Shown: positions 31,981 to 43,800 of the stretch, piece by piece
Layout: every line of letters begins with the position of its first letter
Position numbering within the stretch: position 1 is the first letter of the stretch
Assembly: GCA_965649825.1 (NCBI GenBank)
Contig: OZ287700.1
Location: 1,364,001 to 1,428,000, forward strand
Direction: 5' to 3'
From: Penicillus capitatus
Taxonomy: Eukaryota; Chlorophyta
Length of the DNA stretch: 64,000 nt
Translations under genes and position numbers: made by a program
The notes under the pieces: generated by a model
Databases searched by the model: none
Told to the model about the DNA's origin: nothing
What the model saw: only the letters and a program-made list of their open reading frames with translations

Positions 31981-34900
31981 ATGTATGTGTTTGTGGCTTT
32001 GGTTTTGTTACTCGTAAGGACCCGATGTGATTCCGCATTTCGCGTCGGTGCTGTGCTGAGCACAAAGGGCTCGACGAAAGAGATGGAGCAGGCGAAGAAT
32101 GGATACGCTTTGTTCTTTGACGCCATAAACGAGCGAAATGGCGGCCAGGGGTTCCTTGTTGAAGGAAGGAATGGCACCAAGGGATACTGGTTTCGCTATG
32201 CGTTTCTATCACGTGAAGACGCCAGCGACTTCGCCGTTCACCAACGGCAACTCGACGAGCTGATGACGAAAGAGAAGATTCACTTTCTCGGAGGATCCCA
32301 CTTGCACTACGATCGCATGGAAGTGAAGGCTGCCGTTGACAACGGTGTCCTTCTTTACAAGTGCTGTGTGGATGCGAAAATGCAGTCCCACGACAACAGT
32401 CCGTTTGTTTTTGTCATTCGAACGTCGAAAATGGTCTACACGCACAAATTCCTGGCGGCTTCGGTCCTTGCTGGAAGCCTTCGCTATGGTTTCGTGGTCG
32501 ATGTGGGCGAACCGAGCTTCATGTATGCGTACTACGGAGCATTGGCCTTACTGCAGGAGACGTCTGTTCTCAAGAAAGGCGTCAACAACATTACCTACGT
32601 GAAACTGTTCAATTCTTCCGAGGCTGAACCCACAGCTCAGCTGTTTCGAGAGGTTGCTCGGGCAATGAAGCACCAGAGGGTGGATTCGTTGATTGCAGCT
32701 GTTAACGCCGATCACGGCAAACATATTGTGAACGCATTGCACGAAGCGCAGTACTCTTTAAAATCGACCTTCATCATGAGAGGCCCGACGGACCAGGAGT
32801 GGGTCGATGCGTTTGAGGATGACAATCGAGTGGAACGCCTGGTCAGTACTGTTCAATGGCATGAGAAACAGAACGACCACGATGACTTCTTTGGGAAGAC
32901 AGCTGTCTACGTGGATATGTACACAAGACGATATGGAGAGAAGCCGACGAGCTACAGTGCTGGAGCGAGTGCTGTCGGGGCGACGCTGACCCAGGCCATC
33001 CAGAATGCGTTCGCTCACTGCGACATCTCAAAGACGCATGGTGACGTGGATACGCTTCTCTACTCTCCAGAGGCGATTGATTGTGAGGATGATCTTGGAG
33101 ACAGAGGATATGATCGCGTGCTGGCATCTCTGCAGGCAATCGATATGCAAACGTTCTTTGGTTTTGTCAAGTTTGATCGTTATCGACGAAATCTGGCAAA
33201 CAAATGCGCCACCACTCAGGTGTTCGTGACCACGTCAGCGAATGGAGCGAAACACAGAGATATTGAAGTTGTCCTGCCAGTCGGTGTTGCATCGCATGAG
33301 GCCGTCCTTCCCGCGAAGAATTACTATAAAGAGGTCTGCATGCCAGGGACCTTTGTAGGACCAGATGATTTCAATCCGTGCGTCGAGTGCAGCGAAGGGG
33401 AAGCGTCCTATGAGAAGAACGCGCCGTTTTGTGATAGTTGTCCGGTTGGCGAATGGAGGGATAAAAAAGGGGGATCGAGTTGCAATACGTGTCCAGAAGG
33501 GACAACAACAGCTGCGAGAGAGTCGACAAACCTGAGCGATTGCATATGCAAAGTGGGTTACTTCAACGCCGCCGGGGAGACGGGCGTCGCCTGCGATCCG
33601 TGTCCCGTCGGCGCTCTCTGTCCGGGAGGAACGGAGCTGCCGATTCCTCTCCAGGGATACTGGGCGAACGAGACCCGCCGGTCGGAGATCTACGCGTGCG
33701 ACGACGCCTCCGTCTGCACGGGAGGGAACGGCAACGCCTGTCGACAGGGCCACACCGGAAGGTAATCTCTCACTCTCTCTCTCCCAGTCGCCGTGGACGA
33801 CCTCTGTCTGTCTGTTCCCAGGATGTGCGCGCAGTGCGAGGACGGATACTTCAACGCGCTCAACGGGTGCCACAGGTGCCTGGACAGGGGCGTCATCGTC
33901 TTCCTCTCCGTCGCCCTTCTGGTCGGCTGGTACGTGATCAACGTCACCGTCTCCAGGAGCGTCACCTCCCTGGAGATGATGCTGGGGTGGGCGCAGCTGG
34001 CCAACATCATCGGCGACATCAACCTGAACTGGACGCAGAACGTGACGACGATGTTCGGCGTGGCCAACCTGCTCGACTTCGACGTCGACATCCTGGAGCC
34101 GGGCTGCGTCGTCGAGTGGGGCTTCCGCGCCAACTTCATCACGCAGCTGCTGTTGCCGTTCGTGATGTCGACCATGGCGGCCAGCGGATACCTGCTGTCC
34201 GCCGCCGTCCACCTGCTGATCCGAAGCGGGAGGCTGAAGCTGGACGAGCGCACCGAGCGCCTGCTGTCCGTCTTCGTGGTGGTGTCCGAGGACGGCGAGC
34301 AGCTCAAGGCGAAATGGGACGCCACCGTGGCCACGTTCCTGTCGGCGGTGGACGTCACCTACGTGACCATCGCCAAGTACTGCTTCGACGTCTTCAGGTG
34401 CGAGGAGATCGCCGGCGTGTCGGTGCTCAGGGAGTCGCCCGACGTGCTCTGCGGAGATTTCTACCACCTGTCGCTCAAGCTGCTTTCCGTGTCGGGGATC
34501 GTCTTCTACGTCGTCGGCTACCTCGTCTACCTTCTGTGGAAGCTCTACGATCTGAGGACGCGCTGCGCGTTCGCCGACGCGGCGAACCTTCGGCGCCTCG
34601 GATTCGTCTATCAGAAGTTCGAGCTGGACTACTACTTCACGCCCGCCGTCATCATCGTCCGCAAGCTCCTCTTCGTCCTCGTGCTGGTCTACGTGAACAA
34701 TCCAGCATTTCAGATTGGTGCCATTGCTGTGGTCATTATTGCCTCGCTGATGGTGCACGTCTACACTGCTCCCTACGTTGACACCTATCTGGATGTCCTC
34801 TTCAGTTTCCTTCTCATTGCTCTCATGTGCGAAGCTTTCGGAGGACTAATGTTTTACAGCGAGAACTTGCCAAACGATGACCGCAGAATTCTGGAAATCG

Positions 34901-35970
34901 TGGTCTTGACTTCAAATCTCCTGGTTGTCGGCGTGTTCATGACATTCTTCGTCATAGAGTTGATCAAGAAGTATCACGTTCGATACATCACCTCGAAGCT
35001 CATTAAGTTCGCAAGAGACGAGATCGAAACCGTCGGTTGTCTCTTCTTACATCGTCTCTCCTCTCGAAAATCCCCCGCCTCTAGTGAAGCCTCTGTCAAT
35101 CATGGATCAGACAAGGACGACAGTACCCCTTTCGATCTCTTGGACACCTTCAATCCCCGCTTCGTCCACAATGCCCTCAAGAAGAAACCCTCACTGATCA
35201 AAGACTGGGACACAGTGAGCCGCATGCTGAAAAATTACATGTCCGATCAGTCCGAGAGTTCTTATCTCTCGATGAATCCCGTTGCCAAATTCTGGCGAAA
35301 GCTCGTGGACCGTTTCCCGGAGCTGGTGGATTTCTTGGCCGTCGCGGACGACGAGACCCGTGACAAATTTGAAGACGTTGCCAAATGCCTCTTTCGCGAT
35401 TTCTATCTCACCAACAAAGTGATACCGCTCCCTCTTATGGATGTCCTCAACTGGCGAGACTACGCTCCCATGTCTCAGTGGCTGGCCATTGCCGACGACA
35501 GCGATCGAGCGTTCTTTTTCCAGACAGTCGCCCAGATGTTCAAGAACAATGGAAATCATACGGCTGCCGGTGTTCTGATGTCCAAGATCCGCAACGGAAG
35601 ATACGACCCTGATCTGCATGGCCGTGGACTGAGACATTTGCGTTCGCTCTCGCATCTTCAGCAATCGGCTCTGTCGAGTCTTAAGGAAGGATTGCATCCG
35701 TTTACCCATTCCGCCTATCGCCGTTCGCTGGATCCTGATTCGCTCGTGAATCGGCGCATTAGCGATTTCTTCGAGGCACTGAGTAAAGAATCGAGTGAAT
35801 CCTCGCGTTCGCCCACACCTTCGCCGAACGATCATCCTTCGCACAAAGATACAGACGCTGACCTGGTGCCAGATAACATCGATGGACAGCCATCTGCTGA
35901 GAACAACGTATCGAATTCCAACTCCGAAACGGCGAAGCCTCCGCACGGTGTCGGAAAACTTACGCCATAA
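31981..35970 (+). CDS. Large multi-pass receptor, copy 2
   Basis: Paralog of the previous receptor. Exons 31981-33761 and 33822-35970 flank the same 60-nt intron and encode 1,309 residues. The signal peptide is MYVFVALVLLLVRTRCD. The ligand-binding-type ectodomain is clearly homologous but strongly diverged (FRVGAVLSTKGSTKEM, SAVGATLTQAIQNAF, FFGFVKFDRYRRN). Cys-rich repeats, membrane module and tail follow in the same order. The tail shares DYMSDQS-type and SMNPVAKFWRKLVDRFPELV motifs with copy 1. Between positions 33546 and 34718 the DNA is almost identical to copy 1. The diverged ectodomains beside an identical membrane module suggest different ligands feeding the same output; this is inference. 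Confidence 0.88.
33546..34718 (+). repeat. Homogenised block, copy 2 of a 1,173-bp near-identical pair
   Basis: Second member of the pair described for 28645-29817. Both edges are sharp: immediately outside, the two genes differ at roughly every second or third base. The intron inside the block differs more than the coding part, mainly in its CT-repeat and the bases after it. Confidence 0.95.
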
Positions 35971-36609
35971 GACTTAACGTGCTGTCTCAATAACGCCGTG
36001 CATCCCGTATTCGGTAGTGATCTGGTGCTGAAACCTAAATTCAGGGATCCGGCATTTTTATTGCAACGTTTATGTCGTTCGAGATCTGTTCACTTCATTT
36101 CATTGCCTCTCGGCGATGTGCAGAAAAAAACGCTTTTCATGTTGTTGTCCTCGATTCTTTCATCTTTCGTATGTTCGTGCAGATGATTGATTTCTTTCGT
36201 GCAATGCGCATGGAATGACTCATGTCACTTTTGGGATTCATTGGTAGGACCACAATTTTTGAGACGTCCAGTCCGTCCAGAAACAAGCGATGGGGGTCTT
36301 TCTGAGGTCGATTGTTCCTTTGCAGACCACGTCACTCGGTGGAAATGAACCCAATTCAACAATAAAGACCTTTCGAAGGCATTCATGACATTTATGGTCA
36401 AGATTCTGATTTCTGCCCATCGACTTCACGCCTTGTAAACACAGAGACCGTTTCCAGCATCGCAACTTCTGTCGGAATTTAGTGATGAACGCTGATTTCA
36501 CACTCTATCCCGCATTCCTGATCGACATTGACGTGACGGCGATCACATGCCGTCTGACAAGGCAGGGATGTAGCTGAGAGCATAGGGAAAACCGTCGTAT
36601 CAGACGACG
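35971..36609. other. Intergenic stretch; one minus ORF of 87 codons
   Basis: About 640 bp. A minus-strand frame at 36238-36501 (MKSAFITKFRQKLRCWKRSL, with HKCHEC) is open for 87 codons, but no domain or splice structure supports it. Nothing else recognised. Confidence 0.35.
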
Positions 36610-38318
36610 ATGAGGATGGCACGAAAGATCGCTTTCGGTGCCTTGTCTCTGCCTTTCTGTCACTTTCTCGTTTCCACAGAGTTCGATAGAGACAACGCCG
36701 TTGCTCTGCTCAGTTGTGTGCCTCGCACACTTCGCGCTGTGCGATGGGCCCTTTCTGCTGGTTGGGACTACTGCACCCACATGCACTCTCCGTCGTCGAC
36801 AGACTGGTTCGCCTTGCATCGTCACTGGGCAGAGGCTTTAACGTCCGTATGCAAAGCAAATGGCGGTGTTTATGTCAAAGTATCCAAATCAGAAGCAAGA
36901 CCTGCTGTGAGCCGTCTTGAGTAGGTGGCTCAGATGCTCTCAACTTTTGGAGCGATTCCAGAAGCGTATCGAGTGAGATTAGGTCAGTTGCATGACCATT
37001 GCACTCCAAAGCCTTTTGAAAGCATACACAAGTCTCTGAGCAAAGAACTGGGAGACGGATATCGATCGCTCTTTCATCGAATCGACGAAGTGGCAACAGC
37101 TGCGGCGTCTATCGCCCAAGTCTGCCATCCCAGGCCAAATGGCGTCTCTCACATGTGCATCCAGGTGCATCAAGCAGAGCTCAAATCTGGACAGAAAGTG
37201 GCAGTAAAGGTACAGTATCCAGCACTGAAGAAAGCTATCGGAGCCGATCTCAATTGCCTCCTGGTCTTGACCAGAGTCTCGGATTTTATCTTTCCACACT
37301 ACCCAACACATTGGATGATTGAGAAAGTCGAAGAACAGATCGCTGAAGAGATGGATTTTGGCGTCGAAGTTCGCAATGCACAGATGCTTGAAAGCAGAAT
37401 GCATCATCGCAAAGATATCCGGTCCAGTATACACCTCTACCAGAACCATTCTTCGATGTTTGTCTGCTGGTCAGGATCCCGCAGATGTTTGAAGAACTCT
37501 GCACGTCACGTCTGTTGGTTATGGAATGGATCGATGGATGCAAACTCTCCGATTGCCAATGCTTGCGACGCAGAGGGATCAATCCACGGAGCGTGGCATT
37601 GACGCTTGTCGATGCATTCTCCGAGATGACTCTCATTCACGGTTTCATTCATGGTGATCCGCATCCTGGAAACCTCCTCGTCATTCCTACACCGTACCCT
37701 CAACTGCAATCCCGTTGAGATTATTCAGTCCATCCTTTTAGTTTCGAGAAGAGAGAGCATTGGCTGTGGAGGTTGCTCTCTTTTCAGTGGCGCACGCCGT
37801 TTCAACTGGTGCTGCTGGATCACGGGCATTACCTGGAAATAGATCATGCCACACGGCGCGACTATTGTGAGCTGTGGTGCAGTCTTGTTCGCGGCGATCA
37901 GCGCAGTGCCATCGAGGCAGCAACTCGGATGTGTCACGACGCTTCGGGTGGTCGATTGTTGCCCAATGTTCTCTATCGCCCTTTCGATCAGCGTACCAGA
38001 CGAAACCTTCGTTCCAGCATGAGCATGGCTGACCTGGTGCACCTTCTCAAGTCTGCTCCCCAGACGCTGGTCGATGCACTTCGCATCGTTGCCGTCGTGC
38101 GTCACGTCGCGACAGCTTTGGCAGATATCAAAGCCGATCGACCATATATCGAAGCGATGCATGCTTGGAATGGCCTTCTGTTGGAGGATAAGATGGAAGC
38201 CAATTTCCGGATCGCCTGGCGTGTCGAATTTCGAGTGAAACTGCGTCTGTGGATCATGCGTCTGGCAATGTGGCTTCGCGACATCTCATACAGCTGGGAG
38301 CTTTTTCGAGACGTCTAA
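36610..38318 (+). CDS. ABC1/UbiB (ADCK1-type) atypical kinase
   Basis: A UbiB/ABC1-family kinase-like protein, known to act in coenzyme Q and lipid homeostasis in mitochondria and plastids. Exons 36610-36879, 36925-37119 and 37165 onward join in phase; a later intron (about 51 nt, starting GTACCC) joins NLLVIPTP to FEKREHWLWRLL. Seen motifs are the Ala-rich loop TAAASIAQVH, the ATP lysine in VAVKVQYP, EEMDFGVEVRNA, LLVMEWIDG, the catalytic HGDPHPGNLL and the metal-binding LLDHG. The family KxGQ motif appears as KVAQ across the first exon junction, with Gly replaced by Ala. The exon boundary near 37427-37490 is uncertain. N-terminal residues are hydrophobic and basic, consistent with organelle targeting. 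Confidence 0.85.
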
Positions 38319-38363
38319 ACTTCATGATACATCGCAGTGCAGCGAAAGGTGTTTTTGAGAGCG

Positions 38364-38941
38364 TCAGTGAAAAACAATTTGTCGTTTGTACAGCGAGTGA
38401 AGCTCCTTGGAGAGTTTTTGTTTCATAAGGTGCCTGTCGCGATGATAAACCCATTCTTCGTTTTCGTAATCGTACCGAAAAGGGCCGCTACCAAACCACA
38501 CCCCTATCGACAAGGACGCCAAACCAGCGAGTGTGTGATACCTGATGGGAGATGACAACCAGATCTGCTTGTTCGGCGCTTGTTTGTTGATGACATAGGT
38601 TCCTTTCGTCCCCATCTGAACCGTAACGACTCCTTGCTGCACAAACACTGGAGCAAGGGACAGGGATTGCAGTGAGGTACTGAGTATTGAATGTCGACAT
38701 CGGATGAAGGGATCTGTTCAAAATACTCTTCCAGATCTTCGACGAGCACGTCGAGACTGCGATCCGCCACTCGATGGTACTCCAGTTCGCTCAGCACGCC
38801 TCTTCTGCCATCCATTCATAACAGGATGCTGGACTTTGTTGAGAAGGGCGTTACACGGCTGAGGTCGTCGAGATCCATGTTGACCACCGCGCCTCTTTTG
38901 CGATAACGCCGTCCAAAATACGACGCAGCATGAGAGAGCAT
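38364..38941 (-). CDS. FXN: Frataxin
   Basis: Frataxin (CyaY family) supports mitochondrial iron-sulfur cluster assembly by speeding sulfur transfer on the NFS1-ISCU complex. The start at 38941 gives [18 protein letters not shown], a typical mitochondrial presequence. Across a 52-nt intron the mature domain reads [20 protein letters not shown] and LEEYFEQ with the acidic first helix. A second intron precedes [19 protein letters not shown], followed by [10 protein letters not shown], and after a third intron [18 protein letters not shown]. These are the conserved beta-sheet motifs. The stop is at 38364-38366. It is head-to-head with the Tic20-like gene. Confidence 0.93.
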
Positions 38942-39013
38942 CTATCGTACGTGATGCGACTTCCAGGCGAAGGAACCCTAATCGAACAGTATCGTTTCGG
39001 GTGCTCTAAGAAG

Positions 39014-40024
39014 ATGTTGCAGTCTTTATCGCGTTCTGTGCGCCCGGAGGCGATCGCAACGCGCCGACGGGGAAAGGGACGGAGCAATGGCGGATGGGCT
39101 CTGCGACGAAAAGCCGAAGGGCTTAAGAAACCCGTTGGATTTCGATCCAGTCTTTTTCAAAGTGCTCCTAAAATCGATCCTCGCCGAACGAACAAACGAA
39201 CATGCACTGTCTTTCAGGCGTCGCACTGTTTAGGAAACAAAACCACAAAAGGCGGCCGGGTCGAGACGACCATGTAGGTTTAGAAGTGCAAAACCATAAG
39301 TCACACGGGACATGTCTTGCAGAGAGTCGTCGAAGCACGAGTAAAAGATCCAGATATGGATTTTGAAGAAGAAGAGGATCCAGACAAAGATCCGCCTACC
39401 CCATTTTGGTGCACCGCTGCTGCTTTTATGTACTTGGTCCCATGGATCGACATCGTTGGCATGGGCCGGGAAGTCTATCACAAGTTTCCCATATTGTGCT
39501 ACTTCTACTTCGGAGCCTGTCTTGCTCTTCTCACTCTTTCCTGCTTCTCACTCTTTTGCTTTAGCACCGTTCTTTGGCATCTATTACAGCAGCCAGTTTG
39601 CACCGTTGATTATCTTCTTCCTTATGTTTCTGGCGATCGTCAAGAACAAAAAGCTCGCACACTTTGTGCGGTTCAACTGTATGCAGGTCACACTTTGCCG
39701 AAGCCAAAAGGCTTTTATCCTAGAGAGCGAGATGTGGGTGTTCTAGGCTATTATGTTGGACATTGTTGTGATGCTTTTCACCATTCTGCACACCTATCTC
39801 CCAGCTGAAGTGAGATGGAGTTTCTTACTCCCACTGTTTGACATGTGCTCTTGGATCTGGTGCATGACGACCATCGTCTATTGCGTTTTCTTCACTCTCA
39901 GGTACAAAAGAACATCTCATCGCACACCCTCTCACTCCTCTTTGCATACAGAGGTGTCTATGCCGATATCCCCCTAATCTCGGAAGCGGTCTACATTCAA
40001 GTGGAACTGTCAGAGTATGCTTGA
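39014..40024 (+). CDS. TIC20: Tic20-like plastid protein import channel subunit
   Basis: Tic20 is a four-helix membrane protein of the inner plastid envelope import complex. The N-terminal 85 residues (MLQSLSRSVRPEAIATRRRG) are Arg/Ser-rich and transit-peptide-like. After a 65-nt intron the acidic linker DMDFEEEEDPDKDPP leads into PFWCTAAAFMYLVPWIDIV. Helices follow in exons joined by short introns: PFFGIYYSSQFAPLIIFFLM, HFVRFNCMQ joined to AIMLDIVVMLFTIL, and SWIWCMTTIVYCVFF. The ending RGVYADIPLISEAVYIQV is the family signature. An in-frame upstream ATG exists at 38930, which would overlap the frataxin start on the other strand. No secretory signal is seen ahead of the transit-like region. 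Confidence 0.88.
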
Positions 40025-40225
40025 CACCTTTTGTTGGACGGGTCTTGGGATCATCTACATGATCTTTATTGGGCTAATGATGAGGCATGCGTTTAAGTCA
40101 AATCTGCCATTCCTTCAGTCGTCACGCTCTTTGCGCGCAACAAATTTCTTTTTGCGTCGTGAAGCTCGATTCTCCGCTTTTAAGAGATAGTGTGTCGCTT
40201 CACTTGTGTGTTTCGACGAAGCTTC

Positions 40226-40760
40226 ATGGATTCTTCCGCCGGTTCAGATTTTACTTTCACTTCTGACGTCGACTTCCCGAACAAAGTGAAGCTGAGAAAG
40301 CGGATTCCCTTTTGGCTTCTGGAACTCACCATCGGTATCGACCATGACCGATTGAAGCACACTCTTAAACCAGCTTGCGTCATCAAAGTGCGTCAAACTC
40401 GCCGTTATTGGCATCTTTACGTCCCTTCAGCCTGAGTGCAATGCAGGACAAGTTTCTCAAGGGGATCATTGACCTGAATGTCGGGGAAAAACGTGTCGAG
40501 TATCGTAAAGTGTGCGGGATTCCTTTCGTTGGTCAGTTGGTACTGAATGCGGGATTCAATTACCGGAACCCTTTGAGAACTCCGAGAATAGGCAAAACAG
40601 ACACTGTTCACCGTTCAATGTCGACATCTCCATGTTTATGCGCCTGTAGGGATTCATTTCTCGACATCTGGACCAACGGCTGTGGTCAGTGGCGAGGCAA
40701 CAAGATTTGATCAGAAACTCTCATTGGGCAAGCGCGTCGGCTTAGAGGTAAACATACACA
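40226..40760 (+). CDS. Unrecognised beta-rich protein
   Basis: ATG 40226 starts MDSSAGSDFTFTSDVDFPNK, followed by KLRKRIPFWLLELTIGIDHD. After a short intron comes DKFLKGIIDLNVGEKRVEYR and IPFVGQLVLNAGFNYRNP, then IHFSTSGPTAVVSGEATRFD. The alternating polar/hydrophobic pattern suggests beta strands, perhaps a membrane barrel or lipid-binding fold like uncharacterised plant plastid proteins. The 3' end is not resolved: the frame stays open into the convergent kinase gene, and the last sure residues are near VGLEVNIH at about 40760. It follows Tic20 on the same strand. Confidence 0.45.
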
Positions 40761-40811
40761 ACGGCGAAAATAACAACGATCCGGACAAACGCTCGCGCAC
40801 TTACGCTCTCT

Positions 40812-42438
40812 CTACGCTTTCAACTGAAAATGCTCGAGTGGACTGCCGCCTCTCAATTGACGCAGCCACTGTTCTTCGTACAATCTGCGCACTTCATCGT
40901 CCGACATCGAATTCACAAGATGCCATCGCTGGCGCAGACCTTCTCCGGCAGGGCGATTCCAAAAAGAACGGAAACGCTGCTGGCTTCGCGCATAGGCTCG
41001 CACAAATTCGTAGTACTTTCGGACCTTTGCTGCATACTCGTTTTTGGCTTCGATATTCTTCTCGATGTCGATGTCGGTGTTGCAGTCCAGCACCAGTGCC
41101 GGAATTTGGGATATGGCGGTTTTGACATCATGCGAGATGCAGCAGGTCGACAATACGCCTCTTCTGTACGCAGGATCATTGCTCAGGATACCATTCTCTC
41201 CCAGCCAAATAATCGAATCCTTCAATTCCTCCGGCACCTGCGGCATTGCCGGTATCACTTCGATCTGCGACTCTGTTCCGAGCGACTCGGGAAAGAGCCT
41301 TTTTCTCTCTGTCCTGTACACGACCGACGTCGTCTCGACCAGTGTGGGCAACGACGGCTGTTTGAACCATTCCTCGTGCTTTTCATGCAACCCTGGACAC
41401 AGAGATCGTGCATGGAACGGCCATGAGTGGCGACGCCTATTGACCTTCGAGGTAGTCGTTTGTTACGTGGCATTCTTCCGATCGATTACGTCTTCTCAGT
41501 CGTTTCATACAGGTATCAGGTTCTGCACGTAGGTAGATGAATCCATCGGGTATAAGACCAGGCACTTCCCGGATCATTGGATTGAACCAACTGTCGTAGA
41601 GCTCGAGTTGGTAGTCGTCTAACCACTTCTCTTCGTGCACGGCACGAACGAACACTAATCGATCGCTGAAGACCGATCGTTCGATCAGACGCAGAGGCTT
41701 TGTTCCATCGAACGTTCTTCTGTTGATCTCCAGACGCGTCAAGAAGACGTAGTTCTGGAATTCGTAGGCGTGTTTTGCAGGGTTTTCGTAGAACCTCTGA
41801 AGAAGATTGTTGCTGGAGCGTCCGCCGACCTTCTGCCATTCCTGAACGGGCTCTGGCACGACATCCACCCAATCATCGATGTCTCGTTGAGCTTCCTTCA
41901 CCATTTGCAGAAATGTTGTCTTTCCAGCCGAAACATTGCCTTCGATGCTTAAAGTAATGCGATTGGTTTTTTGCATCGAAGCTGTTCCGTCTCTCTCTGG
42001 TAACTCTTTCAAAAATCCAGTGATGGATCGGCAATGGTGTCGGTGGCGAATGCCGACTTCTTGGTGCAGGTATTCGACAAATCGTGCGTCTTCTTCGTCA
42101 AATTGGTCATGAAAGACAGATCTCAGACTGGCGACATTGACGATACCCTTGTCACAGAGGAGGCGTTCATTGATGGGTCCCACTCCAGGAACGACGCGGA
42201 GTTCTGTTTTCGATCTCACCACTTCTGTTGTTTTTTCTGCTTTTGCATTGAGCGCTGTGAAAGGCGTCGTGCTTCTCTGGCGGCAGATGCGCAGCGCTTT
42301 TCTTGCCTTGAACGGAATCTCGTTGACGGCCGCGATGCGAAAACGACGCATTGGCACACGCGATTCGCCGATTTGTTTTAACGACGCGGACAAAACGTCG
42401 ATCTGCGGAAGGACTTTTTTCGTGAAGACGCGTTTCAT
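40812..42438 (-). CDS. Deoxyribonucleoside kinase fused to a helix-hairpin-helix domain
   Basis: Salvages deoxynucleosides by phosphorylation. Exons 41445-42438 and 40812-41392 across a 52-nt intron encode 524 residues. The kinase has the P-loop GNVSAGKTT (167-175), the ERSVFSDR motif, YLRAEPDTCMKRLRRRNR (lid region), YLEGLHEKHEEWF spanning the intron, and IPALVLDCNTDIDIEKN near its end, as in dCK/dGK/TK2 enzymes. N-terminal residues 78-105 read LRVVPGVGPINERLLCDKGI, a helix-hairpin-helix DNA-binding-type element unusual in this enzyme family. The first 50 residues are basic and may target an organelle. About 50 extra residues follow the kinase core. Confidence 0.88.
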
Positions 42439-43800
42439 AGAACTGATTTCGTTATTAACCTTCGCATCCTGCCCTCGCTGAAATCTGACGTTTAATGTGA
42501 TTTTAGTTCATTGGGGAATTGCGTCGGCCGGGAGTGGCGCAAACTCATGACTTCGGTGACGGGCATCTGAACGTCCATTTACAAGAGGTTAATGCTATCA
42601 TCAAGCTCTAACTGCAAACCAGAACACCGGGAGGTATGAAAGACAGGGGAGATTGGATCTCCATTGGGACAAGAGTCGGATTTTATGTTTTTATACGATC
42701 GCAGTTTTATTTCACTCGGGGCTGGTTCGTTCCTTTGTCTGTTCGTTTTTCCGAGGATAAAGTCTGTTTGAAAAACGTTTCATTGTTTACCTCTGCATGG
42801 GGAATCGTTTGTTTGTTTGTTCTTCTATCTAATTCAAATCCCTTAACGTCCCTTTATTCTAAAGAGGCTATCGCCTAAAATTGATGTTCAATGAATCAAA
42901 AAACTCCTGAACACTTCCAAGGTTGTTTGTTCTTTGCTCGCTTATCCTCTTATTCCTGCTAATGGTTATTACTGGGCTTGCACTTCTCGTGCTGATGGAA
43001 TGAGCCGCCCATAAGCGCACAAATGCAATTAACGGTGAGGGATTCATCCGCCGCAGTCTGTCGCGGGAGCGTCGTTTTGCACTGGACGTGTTTTGGTGGG
43101 CGATGAATGGCAGTCATGCCATATATGAATAAGCGCACTCAATTGCATCGCGTGCTCATGGGTTCTTTCGTATGGTGGATGGTCAGCAGCACATTGCAAA
43201 GAAAGAAGAGATAAGCCATCGCAAAGAAAGGACAGAAATATAACGCGACACTTTGCACTAAGTGACATTTGGATTTCAAATTATGCCGTCTTTAATTCAA
43301 AACAAGTCCATGTCCCGCACAACCCAACAATCGGTCGATTCGCCATGCATCCAAAGGCTCAATAGTCTTGCTCAGACGTCGCCCTATGGCTTTCTCCAGG
43401 ATAAAGGCATGTACGAAAATACGGTTATTGGTTCATTCAAGCAGTGAAGGACATTTCTCCTTCCGTGGGGCAATCGTCTCGTTGTACGTGTCTTTCCAGA
43501 CACATCGCTTGACGCTCTGTTCGGTGCCGTGTAAGGAGAATTCGATAACGGTAGTCGATTTCTTTTTTCGCAAAAGACGGAGAATGTTGTACAGACACAA
43601 CTACAAAAATAGGTAGCCCGACAGCAGATCGATTAACTGTTTTGTAACTCTATTTGCTGTACAGAACTCATAACCGTTCTGACTGTGGCCCATGCCGCGT
43701 TCGAAAAAGATAGAGCGCAACGGAGGCTATAAACAGGTAAGAGTGAAGAAGGATCTGTTGTCTATTTCGTCGTTGTCTGAGCTTGTATTCCTCATTCATC
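42439..43800. other. Gene-poor stretch
   Basis: About 1.36 kb between the divergent promoter side of the kinase gene and the 3' end of the rhomboid gene. AT-richer, with a GTTT-repeat near 42809-42825. Short frames (42636-42878, 43262-43447, 43368-43616) show no domain or splice-consistent extension. No RNA gene recognised. Confidence 0.5.

Noticed and set aside
33235-34758. Long antisense open frame of 507 codons (and similar frames at 28579-29892, 29081-29566, 33480-34781)
   Set aside because: They lie exactly over the GC-rich receptor block, where strong third-position GC bias keeps other frames open; no domain is seen and the receptor frame is conserved between copies.
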